64,000 nucleotides of DNA from Pseudoxanthomonas sp. J35 (GTDB lineage Bacteria > Pseudomonadota > Gammaproteobacteria > Xanthomonadales > Xanthomonadaceae), in the NCBI RefSeq assembly GCF_000513995.1, contig NZ_AZVB01000004.1, positions 35,062-99,061 on the forward strand, given 5' to 3'. Positions 61,319 to 64,000 of the stretch are shown here, in pieces (the first letter of the stretch is position 1; each line of letters opens with the position of its first letter). The position numbers were made by a program, and so were the translations under genes. The notes below the pieces were generated by a model. That model was not told the origin of the DNA. It ran no database searches and saw only the letters and a program-made list of their open reading frames with translations.

Positions 61319-62758
61319 TCAGGCGCGCGCTTGGGAGGCGTCGACCGGCAGCACCGGCTGCGGCGCGATCGCGGGGGCGGCGCGGTAGGTACGCACCAGG
61401 TTCCAGGCCATCACGCCCATGCCCGCCAGGACCAGGACGCCACCCAGCAGGCGGATCAGGTAGTACGGGTAGGTCGCGTTGAGCGCCTCGGCGAAGCTGT
61501 AGGTCAGCGTGCCGTCGTCGTTGGTGGCGCGCCACATCAGGCCCTGCATCACGCCGGCGATCCACATCGAGGCGATGTAGAACACCACGCCCAGGGTGTG
61601 CATCCAGAAGTGCACGTCGATCGCCTTGACCGAGTACATCTGCTCGCGGCCCAGCAGCTTCGGCATCAGCGAGTAGACGGCGCCGATCGAGATCATCGCC
61701 ACCCAGCCCAGCGCGCCGGCGTGGACGTGGCCCACGGTCCAGTCGGTGTAGTGGGACAGCGAGTTCACCGTCTTGATCGACATCATCGGGCCTTCGAAGG
61801 TCGCGATCATGTAGAAGGAGACGGCCACGATCAGGAACTTCAGGATCGGGTCGGTGCGCAGCTTGTACCAGACGCCCGACAGGGTCATCACGCCGTTGAT
61901 CGCGCCACCCCAGGACGGGGCCAGCAGGATCAGCGAGAACACCATGCCCAGCGACTGCGCCCAGTCGGGCAGCGCGGTGTACAGCAGGTGGTGCGGGCCG
62001 GCCCACATGTACACGGCGATCAGCGCCCAGAAGTGCACGATCGACAGGCGGTAGGAGTAGATCGGGCGGCCGGCCTGCTTCGGCACGAAGTAGTACATCA
62101 TGCCGAGGAAGCCCGCGGTCAGGAAGAAGCCCACGGCGTTGTGGCCGTACCACCACTGCACCATCGCGTCGACGGCGCCGCTGTAGACCGGGTAGGAATG
62201 CAGCAGGTCCGACGGGATGGCGATGTTGTTGACGATGTGCAGCAGCGCCACCGCCAGGATGAACGCGGCGTAGAACCAGTTCGCCACGTAGATGTGCTTG
62301 ACCCGGCGCTTGGCGATCGTGCCGATGAACAGGACCGCGTAGGCGACCCAGACCACGGCGATCAGGATGTCGATCGGCCAGATCAGCTCGGCGTATTCCT
62401 TGCCCTGGGTCAGGCCCAGCGGCAGGGTGATGGCCGCCAGCAGGATCACCAGCTGCCAGCCCCAGAACACGAAGGCCGCCAGCCCGTCCGAGATCAGCCG
62501 CACGTGGCAGGTACGCTGCACCACGTGGAGGCTGGTGGCGAACAGCGCGCTGCCGCCGAACGCGAAGATCACCGCGTTGGTATGCAGCGGCCGCAGCCGG
62601 CCATAGCTGAGCCAGGGCAGATCGAAATTCAGCGCCGGCCAGTAAAGCTGGGCGGCGATGATCACGCCCACCAGCATGCCCACGATGCCCCAGACCACGG
62701 TCATGACCGCGAACTGGCGCACCACCTTGTCGTTGTAAGTCCCCTGCACGCTTTGCAT
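61319..62758 (-). CDS. ccoN: cbb3 oxidase catalytic subunit I CcoN
   Basis: CcoN holds heme b and the heme b3-CuB centre where oxygen is reduced. The 479-residue protein has twelve helices. Heme and copper His ligands are visible in [69 protein letters not shown] and [29 protein letters not shown]. It is the first gene of the operon, 59 bases behind an FNR box. Confidence 0.98.
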   Translation of the reverse strand: MQSVQGTYNDKVVRQFAVMTVVWGIVGMLVGVIIAAQLYWPALNFDLPWLSYGRLRPLHTNAVIFAFGGSALFATSLHVVQRTCHVRLISDGLAAFVFWGWQLVILLAAITLPLGLTQGKEYAELIWPIDILIAVVWVAYAVLFIGTIAKRRVKHIYVANWFYAAFILAVALLHIVNNIAIPSDLLHSYPVYSGAVDAMVQWWYGHNAVGFFLTAGFLGMMYYFVPKQAGRPIYSYRLSIVHFWALIAVYMWAGPHHLLYTALPDWAQSLGMVFSLILLAPSWGGAINGVMTLSGVWYKLRTDPILKFLIVAVSFYMIATFEGPMMSIKTVNSLSHYTDWTVGHVHAGALGWVAMISIGAVYSLMPKLLGREQMYSVKAIDVHFWMHTLGVVFYIASMWIAGVMQGLMWRATNDDGTLTYSFAEALNATYPYYLIRLLGGVLVLAGMGVMAWNLVRTYRAAPAIAPQPVLPVDASQARA

Positions 62759-62816
62759 GCGGTCCGTCCCTCAGTATGAACGGGGGCGATGATCCCCCTG
62801 TGCGGAAGCCCGGGCA

Positions 62817-62830
62817 TTGATCGGGATCAA
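62817..62830 (-). promoter_or_regulatory. Perfect FNR/ANR box upstream of ccoN
   Basis: TTGAT-CGGG-ATCAA is a complete match to the FNR/ANR/FixK consensus. A -10-like GATCAT on the minus strand (62789-62794) is centred 32 bases away, which puts the box at about -41.5, the class II activator position. Low-oxygen induction of ccoNOQP follows from this arrangement. The rest of 62759-63048 holds nothing else recognisable. Confidence 0.88.
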
Positions 62831-63048
62831 TGCCTGGAAGAGCTCGTGGGAGTACCCATGTAGGGCCAATGCATTCGGGGCCGGCGGAAACATCCGCCAG
62901 CCCCCTCCAGCCCCGCCACCGGGTATCTTCCGGCTGGTAGCATAGGCCTTGGCTGGCCGCCTGTGACCTTGTCAGATTGTCCCGGGGTACGGCTCCGGCG
63001 GGTCGCCCTGTATCGTTCAGAGGCAATGACAGCAAGGATTTCCGCCGG

Positions 63049-64000
63049 ATGAGCATCTACGCCCTGGAGTCGGTCTTCCGCCCGAAGTCGGTGGCTGTGG
63101 TCGGGGCCAGTCCCCGCGACCGCTCGGTCGGCCGGGCCGTGGTCAGGAACCTGCGCGAAGCCGGTTTCGCCGGCCAGGTCGGCTTGGTCAACCCCAAGTA
63201 CCGGCAGATCGACGGCATGCCCGCGGTGGCGCGGCTGTCCGACCTGCCCTTCAAGCCCGAACTGGTGGTGGTCTCCACCCCGGCCCTGACCGTGCCGGAG
63301 GTGATCGCCGAGGCGGTGCGGGTGGGGGCCAAGGCCGCGGTGGTGGTCACCGCCGGCCTGGGCCAGGGGCCCGGTTCGCTGCTGGAACGGCTGCGCGACG
63401 AGGCCCGGCCGCACGGCCTGCGCATCGTCGGCCCCAACTGCCTGGGGGTGATGTCGCCGCATGCCGGACTCAACGTCAGCTTCGGCGCGCGCAGTCCACT
63501 GCCCGGCGACCTGGCCCTGGTCTCGCAGTCCGGTGCGATCGCCGCCGGCCTGGTGGAATGGGGCGCGGCCCGCTTGATCGGCTTCTCCGCCGTGGTTTCC
63601 CTGGGCGACGCCCTGGACGTGGACTTCGGCGACTTGCTGGACTGGTTCGCCCAGGACGTGAAGACCCGGGCGATCCTGCTGTACATCGAATCGGTTCGCG
63701 ACGCCCGCAAGTTCATGTCCGCCGCCCGCGCCGCCGCCCGCGCCAAGCCCGTGGTGGTGGTGAAGTCCGGCCGCCACGAACAGGGCGCGAAGGCCGCGGC
63801 CACCCACACCGGCGCGCTGGCCGGCTCGGACGCGGTCTACGACGCCGCCTTCCGCCGTGCCGGCCTGCTGCGGGTGCATGCGCTGGACGAACTGTTCGCC
63901 GCCGCCGAGACCCTCGGCCACCTGCGCAGCGCGCCGGGCCGCCGGCTCGGCATCCTCACCAACGGCGGCGGCATCGGCGTGCTCGCCGTGGACCGCCTGG
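63049..64000 (+). CDS. ADP-forming acyl-CoA synthetase/protein acetyltransferase Pat-like, partial
   Basis: The frame is open to the window end (317 codons seen). It begins with the CoA-binding domain (SIYALESVFRPKSVAVVGASPRDRSVGRAVVRNLREAGFAGQVGLVNPKY). The succinyl-CoA-ligase-like domain follows (GPNCLGVMSPHAGLNVSFGARSPLPGDLALVSQSGAIAAGLVEWGAARLIGFSAVVSLGDALDVDFGDLLDWFAQD), with the active-site His of AATHTGALAG. This is the start of ADP-forming acetate-CoA ligases and of the Pat/YfiQ lysine acetyltransferases, which add a GNAT domain at the C-terminus. Which one applies cannot be decided from the part shown. Confidence 0.88.
   Translation, partial: MSIYALESVFRPKSVAVVGASPRDRSVGRAVVRNLREAGFAGQVGLVNPKYRQIDGMPAVARLSDLPFKPELVVVSTPALTVPEVIAEAVRVGAKAAVVVTAGLGQGPGSLLERLRDEARPHGLRIVGPNCLGVMSPHAGLNVSFGARSPLPGDLALVSQSGAIAAGLVEWGAARLIGFSAVVSLGDALDVDFGDLLDWFAQDVKTRAILLYIESVRDARKFMSAARAAARAKPVVVVKSGRHEQGAKAAATHTGALAGSDAVYDAAFRRAGLLRVHALDELFAAAETLGHLRSAPGRRLGILTNGGGIGVLAVDRL

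Overview
The window is chromosomal DNA of very high G+C content from a gammaproteobacterium of the Xanthomonadaceae/Lysobacteraceae (Lysobacter, Luteimonas, Pseudoxanthomonas or Stenotrophomonas type). The signs are: a cell-shape block mreBCD-mrdA-rodA-mltB-rlpA-dacA running into ybeD-lipB-lipA; an E3 subunit of pyruvate dehydrogenase carrying its own lipoyl domains next to aceF; the Xanthomonas-type regulator Clp next to a long-form speD; a trpD-trpC pair near clp; and GTAG-type REP elements between genes. The genus cannot be fixed from sequence alone. Almost everything is housekeeping. No prophage, insertion sequence, integron or CRISPR array was seen.

Layout. 0.1-1.0 kb: PfkB-family kinase (minus). 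1.3-11.1 kb: elongasome and septal-wall genes in one direction. 11.3-13.4 kb: a CsgG/HfaB-family envelope protein and, facing it, an LpxR-like lipid A deacylase. 13.6-18.5 kb: ybeD-lipB, lipA and the periplasmic protease prc. 18.7-21.8 kb: an Lrp-type regulator divergent from dadA-alr (D-/L-alanine catabolism). 22.1-30.5 kb: mixed small-metabolism and RNA-modification genes (GFA remnant, VOC, aldo/keto reductase, rsmC, RsuA-type pseudouridine synthase, two HAD phosphatases, DUF1415, yajQ, an EamA transporter). 30.6-36.1 kb: ompW, aceF-lpdA, and a second outer-membrane barrel. 36.5-43.7 kb: complete atpIBEFHAGDC operon. 44.3-47.4 kb: trpD, an antibiotic-biosynthesis-monooxygenase-like gene, trpC and a HAD phosphatase, all overlapping. 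47.5-49.6 kb: clp, speD and a guanidinium exporter under a guanidine-II riboswitch. 50.5-53.6 kb: coq7, rplM-rpsI, tRNA-Gln and a MASE2-GGDEF diguanylate cyclase. 53.7-62.8 kb: complete cbb3 oxidase structural and assembly cluster ccoNOQP-orf98-ccoGHIS-safE-like, preceded by a perfect FNR/ANR box. 63.0 kb to the end: an ADP-forming acyl-CoA synthetase/Pat-type gene cut by the window edge.

Together the window covers rod-shape wall synthesis, lipoate synthesis and attachment, the lipoate-using pyruvate dehydrogenase E2/E3, the proton-driven ATP synthase, and a high-affinity terminal oxidase induced at low oxygen. Three proteins belong to families tied to cyclic-di-GMP in xanthomonads (Clp, YajQ, a GGDEF synthase).

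The most interesting non-coding signals are four. First, the guanidine-II riboswitch before sugE, whose second hairpin directly competes with a terminator. Second, a modular, hairpin-rich dispersed repeat in at least three intergenic regions (14.6, 43.8-44.2 and 49.7-50.5 kb) that I do not recognise as a named family. Third, a minus-strand terminator-ended hairpin RNA opposite the atp promoter. Fourth, two nearly identical tandem lipoyl domains inside lpdA.
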